From: Stenotrophomonas rhizophila
GTDB lineage: Bacteria > Pseudomonadota > Gammaproteobacteria > Xanthomonadales > Xanthomonadaceae
Reading direction: 5' to 3'
Length of the DNA: 64,000 nucleotides
Assembly: GCF_000661955.1 (NCBI RefSeq)
Contig: NZ_CP007597.1
Coordinates: 2,101,605 to 2,165,604 of the forward strand
Each line of letters begins with the position of its first letter. Within the stretch, counting starts at the first letter, position 1. The notes beneath the pieces are model-generated. The model was not told the origin of the DNA, searched no databases, and saw only the letters and a program-made list of their open reading frames with translations. Positions 56,866 to 64,000 of this stretch are shown here, one piece after another. Both the position numbers and the translations under genes were made by a program.

Positions 56866-56964
56866 GCCCCGTAGCACCCGGTAGGCCCCTGGTGCAAATG
56901 TCCCCCGGCCGCGTGGCGGCCTCCTCCTTTATTTTGCCCAGGAGCCTACCGGCCGCTACGGGGC
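56866..56964. repeat. Hairpin element H1
   Basis: Imperfect arms 56866-56898 and 56933-56964 pair around a 34-nt loop. Read on the minus strand the loop starts ATAAAGGAGGAGG and ends CCGGGGGACA. The same core, in the opposite orientation, forms the loop of H2. Flanks from 56717 hold a minus-strand T7 run at 56728-56734 with an imperfect hairpin before it, but no gene. Confidence 0.75.
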
Positions 56965-57009
56965 TCAGCTTGCGGTAAGCAGGGGAAGCCAGGCTTTTCT
57001 GGCGCTGTC

Positions 57010-57131
57010 GGTGGGTCGGGCGCTGGGTCCCCATGCCCTTGGAGGCGAAATAAAGGAGGAGGTGGCGGCCGCAGGCCGACGCCGGGGGACATTCGCCGGA
57101 AAGGGCATGGGGACCCAGCGCTCGACCCGCC
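57010..57131. repeat. Hairpin element H2
   Basis: Arms 57010-57040 and 57101-57131 pair with two mismatches, including a perfect 20-bp part (57021-57040 with 57101-57120); an inner stem GGCGAA/TTCGCC adds 6 bp across a GGA/GGA internal loop. The loop carries ATAAAGGAGGAGG and CCGGGGGACA, as in H1 on the other strand. The arm sequences of H1 and H2 differ but both still pair. Confidence 0.8.
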
Positions 57132-57228
57132 GCCGGCTGCGCCTGGAAAGCGTCGTGGCACGTTTCTGCTTGGGAGGATGACCCGTCCTGCCATAGGTTG
57201 ACACCTGTGGCGGATGAATCGGCCGCCG

Positions 57229-58113
57229 TCAGGCGGCCAAGGACGCCCGATGCACTGCATCGGGCGTCTGCATTTTAAGGGACAGGTGCGGCCGCTCGGC
57301 GTTATAGATCGCCACCGACTCGGCCACCATCTGCCGTGCCTGCGCCAGGTCCCGAGGGCGATGCAGCAGGAATTCGCCTTTCAAGATCCCATTTACCCGT
57401 TCTGCCAACGCATTCTGGTAGCAGTCGTAGCCGTCGGTCATCGAGCAGGTTACGCCGTGCGCGGCGTGGATCTTCTGGTAGTAATCCGAGCAGTATTGGA
57501 TACCTCGATCGGAGTGGTGGACCAGTTGTTGACGCGTTTTTCGTCCTTTCAGCGCCATCTGCAACGCCTGGGCAACCTGCTCGGTCTGCAGCGTGTCGTG
57601 CACACTCCAGCCAACGATCTTGCGTGACCAAGCATCCGTAATCAGGCTCAGATAGACGAATTTCCCTTGCGTTGGCAGGTAGGTGATGTCGGCGACCCAC
57701 ACCTGCTCGCAGCCGGTGGGTACCACGCGCCCCTCGCCAGCTTTGAGCAGGTTGGGGTGCCGCCGGAAGCGGTGATGGCTGTTGGTTGTCTTGTGATATG
57801 CGCGCCGCATGGGCACCAGGAGCCGGGCATCACGAAGGACACCAAACAGGCGGTCCCGCCCCATCGCTATCCCCGATGCCTGCAGTGCCGGCCTGATCAG
57901 ACCGTGGAGCTTGCGGGTGCCGATGCGTGGCTGACGGGCCCGATAGCCACCCACCAAGGCGATCGCCCGCGCGCCCTCGACCAGCTGCTGTTGTTGGCGA
58001 TGGCCGGCTTTGTAGTACGCCTGCCGACTAATGCCGAAATGTCGGCAAGCCCTTGCCACGCTTAGGCCTTGGAGGCGCCCTTGCGTGAGGACTTGCCGGA
58101 AGGCTTTTTTACG
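57229..58113 (-). CDS. IS3 transposase OrfB (DDE domain)
   Basis: The -1 frame of the IS, about 295 codons from the frameshift site. It has an IS3 HTH_21-like segment (ARACRHFGISRQAYYKA) and the catalytic core: Asp in VWVADITYLP, Asp in VHHSDRGIQYCS and Glu in ALAERVNGILKGE. There is no good independent start, so the active transposase is the OrfAB fusion made by -1 frameshifting. Confidence 0.92.
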   Translation of the reverse strand, partial: RKKAFRQVLTQGRLQGLSVARACRHFGISRQAYYKAGHRQQQQLVEGARAIALVGGYRARQPRIGTRKLHGLIRPALQASGIAMGRDRLFGVLRDARLLVPMRRAYHKTTNSHHRFRRHPNLLKAGEGRVVPTGCEQVWVADITYLPTQGKFVYLSLITDAWSRKIVGWSVHDTLQTEQVAQALQMALKGRKTRQQLVHHSDRGIQYCSDYYQKIHAAHGVTCSMTDGYDCYQNALAERVNGILKGEFLLHRPRDLAQARQMVAESVAIYNAERPHLSLKMQTPDAVHRASLAA

Positions 58114-58463
58114 ATGCGTACCCCGTAGTCCTCTTTGAGGACATCGACGATGGCTTCGAAAAGCTGCGCTTTCTCGTTGGCTTCCCGCAGTTGCACCTGC
58201 AAGGCCTTGATCTGTTGTTCCGGCGTCAGCGGCTTGCCCGCCCCGCTTTTGGGTGAAGTGGTCATGGGGGCAGATGATGCACCACCCGACCAGTCCTGCC
58301 GACCATGTCGGCGAAGCCACTTCAGCACGGTACTGCTGCCTTGGATGCCGTATCGATCCTGGGCCTGACGATAGGTCAGCTCCCCACGCTCGATCTGGTC
58401 GACCACCGCCAATTTGAAGGCCAGCGAGTAATCCCGCTGGCTGCGCCTGAGTGTTGAATCCAT
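58062..58463 (-). CDS. IS3 OrfA (DNA-binding, frameshift donor)
   Basis: A 133-residue HTH/leucine-zipper protein (YSLAFKLAVVDQIERGELTY, then a coiled segment ALQVQLREANEKAQLFEAIV). The slippery heptamer A_AAA_AAG at 58110-58104 lies inside it, after which the -1 frame continues as orfB. OrfA alone normally represses transposition. Confidence 0.92.
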   Translation of the reverse strand: MDSTLRRSQRDYSLAFKLAVVDQIERGELTYRQAQDRYGIQGSSTVLKWLRRHGRQDWSGGASSAPMTTSPKSGAGKPLTPEQQIKALQVQLREANEKAQLFEAIVDVLKEDYGVRIVKKPSGKSSRKGASKA

Positions 58464-58523
58464 TGAACATTCCTCTTCCTGTGGGAAAAGGTGTCAACTC
58501 AATTCAGGACGGGTCAGGAAAAC

Positions 58524-58553
58524 AAAAAAAGGCGCCGGGCAGAACCCGGCGCC
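58524..58553 (-). terminator. Rho-independent terminator of the alpha/beta hydrolase
   Basis: A perfect 9-bp GC stem (58531-58539 with 58545-58553), a 5-nt loop and a run of seven T on the minus strand (58530-58524). It is the clearest intrinsic terminator in the window and lies just inside the IS target site. Confidence 0.9.
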
Positions 58554-58577
58554 CCGCGTGGCGATCGCGGCGTTGGG

Positions 58578-59570
58578 TCAGGCCTTGGCGAAGGCCAGCA
58601 GGTCCTGGTTGAACTGATCGGCGTGGGTCACGGTCAGGCCATGCGGCGCGCCCGGGTACACCTTCAACGTGGCATTGGCCACGATCTTCGCCGACAGCCG
58701 GCCCGACGCATCGATCGGCACGATCTGGTCGTCATCGCCATGCACCACCAACGTCGGCACGTCGATCTTCTTCAGATCCTGCGTGTAGTCCACCTCGGAG
58801 AACTCGCGGATGCAGTCGTACTGCCCCTTGTGACCGCCCTGCATGCCCTGCAGCCAGAATGCGTCGCGCATGCCCTGGCTGACCTTGTGACCGTCACGGT
58901 TGGCACCGAAGAACGGCGTGGTCAGGTCCTGGTAGAACTGCGAGCGGTCGGCCGCCACCCCGGCGCGGATGCCGTCGAACACGCTCATCGGCAGGCCGCC
59001 CGGATTGGTGGCGCTCACCACCATCTGCGGCGGCACGGCACCCACCAGCACGGCCTTCGCCACGCGCTTGCTGCCGTGGCGGCCGATGTAATGGGCGATC
59101 TCGCCGCCGCCGGTGGAGTGGCCCACCAGGATGGCGTCCTTCAGGTCCAGCGCTTCGATCAGCGAGGCCAGGTCGTCGGCGTAGGTGTCCATGGTGTTGC
59201 CGTCCCAGGTCTGCGTGGAACGACCATGGCTGCGGCGGTCATGCGCGATCACGCGGTAACCGTGCTGGCCCATGAACAGCATCTGCGGGTCCCAGGCGTC
59301 GCTGCTGAGCGGCCAGCCATGGGCGAACACGACCGGCTGGCCGTGGCCCCAGTCCTTGTAGAAGATGCGGGTGCCGTCTTTGACGGTGTGGTAGCTGCTC
59401 ATCTGGGTATCTCCGGTGGGGTGGGGGTAGGGGTGGGAAACAGCAGGCCCCGAGGCAAACGCCTGGCCTGGCAACGCAGGCAGCATCAACGCTGCCGACA
59501 CGGCCATGCCGGTGGCCAGGAACTGCCGCCGGGTGGGATCGCCAGGGCGATCGGGAAGAAATGACGACAT
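58578..59570 (-). CDS. Alpha/beta hydrolase (chloroperoxidase/esterase type) with Tat leader
   Basis: A 330-residue alpha/beta hydrolase. The catalytic Ser is in [14 protein letters not shown], the Asp in [11 protein letters not shown] and the His in [10 protein letters not shown], as in non-heme haloperoxidase/arylesterase proteins. The N-terminal [16 protein letters not shown] is a Tat signal ending near AFA. An internal ATG at 59402 with GGAG upstream starts [18 protein letters not shown], the usual family start of about 274 residues, so a cytoplasmic form is possible. The substrate is unknown. Confidence 0.9.
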   Translation of the reverse strand: MSSFLPDRPGDPTRRQFLATGMAVSAALMLPALPGQAFASGPAVSHPYPHPTGDTQMSSYHTVKDGTRIFYKDWGHGQPVVFAHGWPLSSDAWDPQMLFMGQHGYRVIAHDRRSHGRSTQTWDGNTMDTYADDLASLIEALDLKDAILVGHSTGGGEIAHYIGRHGSKRVAKAVLVGAVPPQMVVSATNPGGLPMSVFDGIRAGVAADRSQFYQDLTTPFFGANRDGHKVSQGMRDAFWLQGMQGGHKGQYDCIREFSEVDYTQDLKKIDVPTLVVHGDDDQIVPIDASGRLSAKIVANATLKVYPGAPHGLTVTHADQFNQDLLAFAKA

Positions 59571-59731
59571 CGGATCGGTCCAGTGGGGGCCGCGGCGAAA
59601 GGCCGGGCGGCGCCAGTAAAGCGCTGGCGCACCCCCTCGCGATTGCACCGGTGTGCCCGATCATCGGGGCCATGCCACCGCCTTAACCGGTAACCGCGTA
59701 TCGTCATCGCTCTTTGAGTTGGAGTGGATGC

Positions 59732-60505
59732 ATGCGTTGGATCGTGTTGTTGGCCGCATTGGCCATGCCGGTGGTGTCGTGGTTCTCGCAATCCGGCGCA
59801 TTCGGCCCGACCAATGGCGCGATTTCCGACCGCTATCCGACCCTGTTGGTCGCTGCGGGCTACGCGTTCGCGATCTGGGGCGTGATCTTCCTGTGGGACG
59901 TGGTCTTCGGGCTGTGGCAGCTGCGCCGGCGCCGCCCGGACCTGCCCGGCGTGCGTGGCTGGGCGGCGGCGGGCTTCGCGCTGACGGCCGCGTGGATGCC
60001 GGTGTTTTCCAACCAGTGGTTCCTGCCCGCGCTGGCGATCATCTGGGCTGCGCTGGTGTGCCTGTTGATGGCCGCCGTGCGCGCCGCCCCCACCGACGCC
60101 ACCGGCGGCCAGCGCGCCTGGGCGGCATATCCGCTGGCGCTGCATGCCGGCTGGCTGACGATGGCCGCCTTCCTCAACACGGCCCAGGTGATCGTGGCCT
60201 ACCAGTGGCTGCCCACCGCCGACATGTTCGGCTGGAGCGTGGTGCTGCTGGCCCTTGCCACGGTGCTGGCCTGGGCGATGAACCAGCGCCTGCGCGGGCA
60301 TTTCGCGTACCCGGCGGCCGTGGTCTGGGCGCTGGTCGGTGTGTACGTGAAGCAGTCGGGCTGGCGCCTGCCCGGTGCCGATACCGTGTCGGTGCTGGCG
60401 CTGGCGGTTGCCGCGCTGCTGGTGCTGCAGACGTTGCTGCTGCGCACGCGGGCGTGGCGCCATCCGACCGTGCCGGTCGTGGCCGCGCACCGCCACCGAC
60501 GTTGA
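59732..60505 (+). CDS. TspO-like tryptophan-rich membrane protein
   Basis: A 257-residue polytopic protein with about eight helices. The segment FGPTNGAISDRYPTLLVAAG and the Trp-rich helices (AFAIWGVIFLWDVVFGLW) resemble the TspO/MBR group, which binds tetrapyrroles, although it is about 100 residues longer than classical TspO. ATG 59732 with GGAG at -10 is preferred over TTG 59714. Confidence 0.72.
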   Translation: MRWIVLLAALAMPVVSWFSQSGAFGPTNGAISDRYPTLLVAAGYAFAIWGVIFLWDVVFGLWQLRRRRPDLPGVRGWAAAGFALTAAWMPVFSNQWFLPALAIIWAALVCLLMAAVRAAPTDATGGQRAWAAYPLALHAGWLTMAAFLNTAQVIVAYQWLPTADMFGWSVVLLALATVLAWAMNQRLRGHFAYPAAVVWALVGVYVKQSGWRLPGADTVSVLALAVAALLVLQTLLLRTRAWRHPTVPVVAAHRHRR

Positions 60506-60593
60506 GGTCACGCGTCTCCGGGCACCGTGTGTGCCCGTGCAAGGCCGGGCGCTGCCCGGCAATCCCCCATTGAACTGGCAACAGGAGACTTCC

Positions 60594-61571
60594 ATGCGCG
60601 CTGCATTGCATGACACCTTTGGCGATCCCACCATCGTGCTGCACGGGGGTGACGTACCCACCCCGCAGCCGGGCGCGGGCGAGGTGCGTATCCGCACCGT
60701 GCTGGCCCCCATCCACAACCATGACCTGTGGACCGTACGCGGCAAGTACGGCTACAAGCCCACGCTGCCGGCGGTTGGTGGCAGTGAAGCAACCGGCGTG
60801 ATCGACGCGCTGGGCGAGGGCGTTGAAGGCCTGGCGGTGGGTCAGCGGGTGAGCGCCGCGTCGGTGCATGGCACCTGGGCCGAGCACTTCATCGCACCGG
60901 CGAAGATGGTCATTCCGATGCCGGATGCGATCGACGATGAAACCGCGGCGCAGCTGATCGCGATGCCGCTGAGCGCGCTGATGCTGCTGGAGTTCCTGCA
61001 GGTCCACGAGGGTCAGTGGATCCTGCAGAACGCCGCCAATGGCGCGGTCGGCAAGGCGCTGGCGATGCTGTCCAAGGCGCGCGGCGTGCACTGCGTGAAC
61101 CTGGTGCGGCGCGATGCCGGCGTGGCGGAAATGGAGGCGCTGGGCATCGACAACACGATTTCCACCGCCCAGTCGGATTGGATGGCGCAGGTGCAGACGC
61201 GGCTGGCCGGCGGCTCGATCGCTGCGGCGGTCGACTCGGTGGGCGGGCGTGCCAGCAGCGAGCTGATGACGTTGCTGGGGGATGGCGGCACGCTGGTGTC
61301 GTTCGGCTCGATGACCGGCGAACCGATGCAGCTCAACTCGGGCGACGTGATCTTCAAGCAGGCCACGGTGAAGGGGTTCTGGGGCAGCAAGGTGAGCCAG
61401 GCGATGGCCCCGGACGACAAGCGCCGGCTGGTGGGTGAGCTGCTGCAGCTGGCTGCACGCGGTGGGCTGAGCCTGCCGGTGGATGGTGTGTTCGGACTGG
61501 ACGAGGTGGCGGCTGCTGCCGCTGCGAGTCTGGAACCGGGCCGCAACGGCAAGGTGCTGCTGCGCCCGTGA
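60594..61571 (+). CDS. Zinc-type MDR alcohol/quinone dehydrogenase
   Basis: A 325-residue medium-chain dehydrogenase of the quinone oxidoreductase/enoyl reductase branch. The cofactor motif is NAANGAVGKALAML near residue 145. The zinc ligands of true alcohol dehydrogenases are not visible, so it is probably an NADPH-dependent enone or quinone reductase. CAGGAG precedes the ATG. A short hairpin (60544-60560) precedes it and a SMAG pair follows. Confidence 0.87.
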   Translation: MRAALHDTFGDPTIVLHGGDVPTPQPGAGEVRIRTVLAPIHNHDLWTVRGKYGYKPTLPAVGGSEATGVIDALGEGVEGLAVGQRVSAASVHGTWAEHFIAPAKMVIPMPDAIDDETAAQLIAMPLSALMLLEFLQVHEGQWILQNAANGAVGKALAMLSKARGVHCVNLVRRDAGVAEMEALGIDNTISTAQSDWMAQVQTRLAGGSIAAAVDSVGGRASSELMTLLGDGGTLVSFGSMTGEPMQLNSGDVIFKQATVKGFWGSKVSQAMAPDDKRRLVGELLQLAARGGLSLPVDGVFGLDEVAAAAAASLEPGRNGKVLLRP

Positions 61572-61582
61572 GGGCCGGCTGG

Positions 61583-61650
61583 GTAGAGCCGACCGTTGGT
61601 CGGCTGTTCCGGGTCGGGCACCGCGACAGCCGACCAACGGTCGGCTCTAC
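61583..61650. repeat. SMAG-type inverted repeat pair
   Basis: Two GTAG palindromes face each other: GTAG plus an 8-bp stem (61587-61594 with 61598-61605), then its inverted copy (61627-61650) ending CTAC. This is the dimer form of the SMAG REP family. The LysR gene on the minus strand ends inside it: its TAG stop is part of GTAG. Confidence 0.87.
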
Positions 61651-62540
61651 CGGGCTGCGCGTAACGCTTCTATTACTACGCGCATCGCGCTGGAGGATTG
61701 GCGGCGGCTGGGGTAGTAGGCGTAATAACCGTCGAACACGTCGCACCAGTCGTCCATGACGCGGCGCAGGCGACCCGCCTGGACGTGTTCCAGCACCATG
61801 TCTTCGGGCAGGTAGGCCAGGCCGGCGCCGGCCAGGGTCGCGCGCAACATGGCGCTGCTGCCGTTGAACGTCCATTGCCCGTCCACGCGCACGTTGGCCT
61901 CCTGGCCGTCTTTCTGCAGGTCCCACACCATCAGTCCGCCGTGGGTAGGCAGGCGCAGCCCGATGCAGTTGTGCGCGGCCAGATCCGCCGGTGCTTGGGG
62001 CGCGACGTGATGGACGAAATAGGCCGGGCTGGCCACGATCGCCATGCGCTGCGGGCCGCTGATCGGCACGGCGATCATGTCGTTGGCCACGCGTCCGCCT
62101 AGGCGGATGCCGATGTCGTACCGCTGCGCCACGATGTCGGCCAGGCCGTAGTCGACGGTAAGCTCCACGCGCAGGTCGGGGTAGGCCGGCAGTATCGCGC
62201 TCAGGCGTGGCCAGACAATGCTGTTGGCCGCGTGTTCGGCGGTGGTGATGCGGATGGTGCCGGCAGGATGGTCGCGGTAGTCGCTGATGGCCACCAGCTC
62301 GGCCTCGATCTCCTGCATGCGCGGGGCCACGGTGTCGTACAGGCGTTCGCCGGCCTCGGTCATCGACACGCTGCGGGTGGTGCGGGTGAGCAGGCGCACC
62401 CCGAGACGCTCTTCCAGGCCTCGCACGGTGTGGCTCAGCGCGGACTGCGAGACGCCGAGCTGCGCGGCGGCGCGGGTGAAGCTGCGCTCGCGGGCCACGG
62501 CGACGAAGACCTGCAGGTCGTTGAAATTCTCGCGGGCCAT
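61647..62540 (-). CDS. LysR-family regulator (stop codon in a SMAG repeat)
   Basis: A 297-residue LysR-type protein. The HTH is AVARERSFTRAAAQLGVSQS, followed by the linker and ligand domain (GTIRITTAEHAANSIVWPRL). It probably controls the divergent cupin gene 188 bp away. Its stop codon is the TAG of the SMAG repeat, so the repeat may have set the C terminus. ATG 62540 gives the family start. Confidence 0.91.
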   Translation of the reverse strand: MARENFNDLQVFVAVARERSFTRAAAQLGVSQSALSHTVRGLEERLGVRLLTRTTRSVSMTEAGERLYDTVAPRMQEIEAELVAISDYRDHPAGTIRITTAEHAANSIVWPRLSAILPAYPDLRVELTVDYGLADIVAQRYDIGIRLGGRVANDMIAVPISGPQRMAIVASPAYFVHHVAPQAPADLAAHNCIGLRLPTHGGLMVWDLQKDGQEANVRVDGQWTFNGSSAMLRATLAGAGLAYLPEDMVLEHVQAGRLRRVMDDWCDVFDGYYAYYPSRRQSSSAMRVVIEALRAAR

Positions 62541-62728
62541 CGGCGGCGTCCGGCACGCATGTGATTCATGCCTGGCCATGATGAGTCCGGGTCACTGGTG
62601 AGCACAAGGCGCCAAGCGCTGATGATTGATGAGTGATGTTCATCTCTGCATGCGCGCTGCGGCAGGCAGTGGCGAGGTTGGCAGGGACTACAGTGGGACG
62701 GTCCGTTTTCCACGTCGAGGAGTTCCGC

Positions 62729-63193
62729 ATGAACCTGTTGAGCAGCACGCTGCTGTCGATGGTGGCCGCCACCGCACCGGCCGACCCGGCCCCGATCCAG
62801 ATCGCCCGCGCCGGCAGCACCCCATCGGCGGCAGGCCCAGCCGACTATTTCACCGGCACGGTGCGCATCGATGCGCCGTTCCAGCGCGCCGCACCGGCCC
62901 GGGTGGGCGGTGCCACTGTGACCTTCGAGCCCGGCGCGCGCACGGCTTGGCACACCCATCCGCTCGGCCAGACCCTGATCGTGACCGCCGGGGTGGGCAG
63001 CGTGCAGGAGTGGGGCAAGCCGGTGCAGGAGATGCGCCCCGGCGACATTGTCTGGATCGCGCCGGGGGTGAAGCACTGGCACGGCGCCAAGGCGACGGTG
63101 GCCATGACCCATATCGCCATCGCCGAAGCGGTCGATGGCTCACCGGTGACCTGGCTGGAGCAGGTCAGCGAGGCCCAGTACAACGGCGGGTGA
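62729..63193 (+). CDS. Exported cupin-domain protein
   Basis: A 154-residue cupin protein. Metal-binding histidines are in [19 protein letters not shown] and GVKHWHGA, the two cupin motifs. The N terminus is hydrophobic ([16 protein letters not shown]), which may be a signal. It resembles small carboxymuconolactone/cupin proteins seen beside LysR regulators. GAGGAG precedes the ATG. It is divergent from the LysR gene. Confidence 0.87.
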   Translation: MNLLSSTLLSMVAATAPADPAPIQIARAGSTPSAAGPADYFTGTVRIDAPFQRAAPARVGGATVTFEPGARTAWHTHPLGQTLIVTAGVGSVQEWGKPVQEMRPGDIVWIAPGVKHWHGAKATVAMTHIAIAEAVDGSPVTWLEQVSEAQYNGG

Positions 63194-63214
63194 CATCGCG
63201 CGCCACGGGCGTTA

Positions 63215-63235
63215 ATGTAACTATACCAGTTACAT
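63215..63235 (+). promoter_or_regulatory. Palindromic operator before the methyltransferase gene
   Basis: ATGTAAC-TATACCA-GTTACAT is a perfect 7-bp dyad, 18 bp before the start codon, in an otherwise GC-rich region. It is typical of TetR-family operators, but no such regulator gene is adjacent in the visible part. Confidence 0.65.
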
Positions 63236-63252
63236 GAAATAAGGTGCGCCCG

Positions 63253-63924
63253 ATGGATGCCTACGCCGACCCCGATGCCGTGGCCCGCTACGCAGAACGC
63301 CCACCCCGGCTGGTGCCGGGGTTCGCCGATCTGCAGCGGATGTGCACGCAGCTGCTGGCCGAATCCGCGCCGACCGATGCCCGCGTGCTGGTGTTGGGCG
63401 CCGGCGGCGGCCTGGAGCTGCGCACCTTCGCGCAGGCGCAGCCGCACTGGCGTTTCGACGGTGTGGATCCGTCGGACGCGATGTTGGCGCTGGCAACCCG
63501 CACTCTGGGCGCACACGCCCACCGTGCCCAGCTGCATCACGGGTACATCGACATAGCGCCTGACGGGCCGTTCGACGCGGCGGCCTGCCTGCTCACCCTG
63601 CATTTCGTGCCGCTGCACGAACGCGTGCCGACCCTGGCGGCGCTGCATCGGCGGTTGCGCGCGGGCGCGCCGCTGGTGGTGGCGCACATGAGCTTCGACC
63701 AGCACGACGGCGCGCGTGCGCTCTGGCTGCAACGCTACGCCGACTTTGCGATGTCCTCCGGGATCACGCCGGAGCAGGCCGAGCACGGTCGCGCCGCCGT
63801 CGCCGAGCACGTGCATATCCTGTCGCCGGCGCAGGACGAGGCGCTGCTGCGCGAGGCCGGTTTCAGCCGCGTCGAGAGCTTCTACCAGGGCCTGGGATTC
63901 CGCGGCTGGCTCGCGCTGGCGTAA
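63253..63924 (+). CDS. Class I SAM-dependent methyltransferase
   Basis: A 223-residue methyltransferase with motif I RVLVLGAGGGLELRTFA and acidic motif II GVDPSDAML. The post-I region is LLTLHFVPLHERVP. The substrate is unknown. A palindromic operator covers the region just before the start codon. ATG 63253 is preferred over GTG 63244 because AAGG is correctly spaced. Confidence 0.88.
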   Translation: MDAYADPDAVARYAERPPRLVPGFADLQRMCTQLLAESAPTDARVLVLGAGGGLELRTFAQAQPHWRFDGVDPSDAMLALATRTLGAHAHRAQLHHGYIDIAPDGPFDAAACLLTLHFVPLHERVPTLAALHRRLRAGAPLVVAHMSFDQHDGARALWLQRYADFAMSSGITPEQAEHGRAAVAEHVHILSPAQDEALLREAGFSRVESFYQGLGFRGWLALA

Positions 63925-63987
63925 GCGCCACGGCATGGTCACGCCGCGGTGGCTACGCTGGGTGCTGGTACGTATCAGGAGAACAGC

Positions 63988-64000
63988 ATGGCCCAGGTTT
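63988..64000 (+). CDS. Start of an unidentified gene (partial)
   Basis: CAGGAG is followed by ATG at 63988 and MAQV before the window ends. Only four codons are visible, so no product can be named. Confidence 0.45.

Larger units (their letters stand above)
57179..58516 (-). mobile_element. Intact IS3-family insertion sequence
   Basis: A 1338-bp IS3-family element bounded by related terminal inverted repeats beginning TGACCCGTCCTG at each end, with a further shared GTTGACACCT block. It is flanked by a 3-bp direct repeat, GGA (57176-57178 and 58517-58519). It holds orfA and orfB with a programmed frameshift site. It is inserted between hairpin H2 and the terminator of the hydrolase gene, so no gene is broken. 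The complete ends suggest it could be active. Confidence 0.92.

Noticed and set aside
54878..57034. 718-codon frame on the minus strand
   Set aside because: It is antisense to the MFS exporter and runs into the hairpin region; composition is typical of a shadow frame.
56946..57260. Small proteins in the H1/H2 region
   Set aside because: The frames follow the inverted repeats and have no ribosome sites; similar text would arise wherever the repeat occurs.
62541..62728. LysR box between the LysR and cupin genes
   Set aside because: GATGA and TCATC half-sites near 62620-62645 were considered, but the spacing does not fit a clear T-N11-A site.

Overview
The window is a GC-rich gammaproteobacterial chromosome segment, most probably from Stenotrophomonas (Xanthomonadaceae). 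The strongest clue is a set of GTAG-headed palindromic repeats of the SMAG type described in Stenotrophomonas maltophilia: an inverted pair at 61583-61650 and a single unit at 24112-24135. The gene content agrees (Tad pilus, CueR-type copper genes, cytochrome bo oxidase, many MFS, LysR and TetR genes). No tRNA, rRNA or CRISPR array was seen. Reading was by eye, so family calls rest on motifs and not on database searches.

Layout. 1-7895 (minus strand) is a tight-adherence (Tad/Flp) pilus operon, flp to tadC, cut by the left edge. 7896-8555 is a long leader with a possible small ORF, a hairpin and direct repeats. 8556-15294 (plus) holds an AraC-type regulator, a 1475-residue trimeric autotransporter adhesin and a BamE-like/OmpA fusion lipoprotein; with the pilus this forms a surface-adhesion region. 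15514-20511 (minus) carries a fasciclin protein, an OsmC protein, a DUF885 protein and a bicovalent-flavin oxidase. 20862-24988 (plus) is a copper-resistance cluster (copA, cueR, copZ-like chaperone) with MerR-type promoters. 25076-28126 has small membrane or unknown genes and a sorbosone-dehydrogenase-like lipoprotein.

28245-33073 contains a DJ-1/PfpI gene and a TetR regulator whose HTH region carries a perfect 69-bp in-frame tandem duplication. The two genes share a TAGAC-N5-GTCTA operator. Next come a frameshifted acetamidase gene, a PRISE-type reductase divergent from an HxlR regulator, and a one-EF-hand protein. 33099-41150 has a MocR regulator divergent from cyoABCD, which is followed without a gap by PCuAC, SCO and a DHA2 efflux gene. 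41187-46134 has a methyltransferase/MerR pair with a MerR-type promoter, mntH with an MntR-like box, and a divergent LysR/MFS pair.

46147-56716 is a sensor-kinase/response-regulator pair divergent from a small membrane gene and a compact run of AraC, isochorismatase-like hydrolase, DoxX, amidohydrolase, porin and MFS exporter. A perfect 13-bp motif lies at matching positions in front of the kinase and the AraC gene. This is the best candidate here for an undescribed regulated uptake, conversion and efflux system. 56717-58516 holds two related giant hairpins and an intact IS3-family element with a 3-bp target duplication. 58524-64000 has a Tat-type alpha/beta hydrolase, a TspO-like protein, an MDR dehydrogenase, a LysR regulator, a cupin, a methyltransferase behind an isolated palindromic operator, and the first codons of one more gene.
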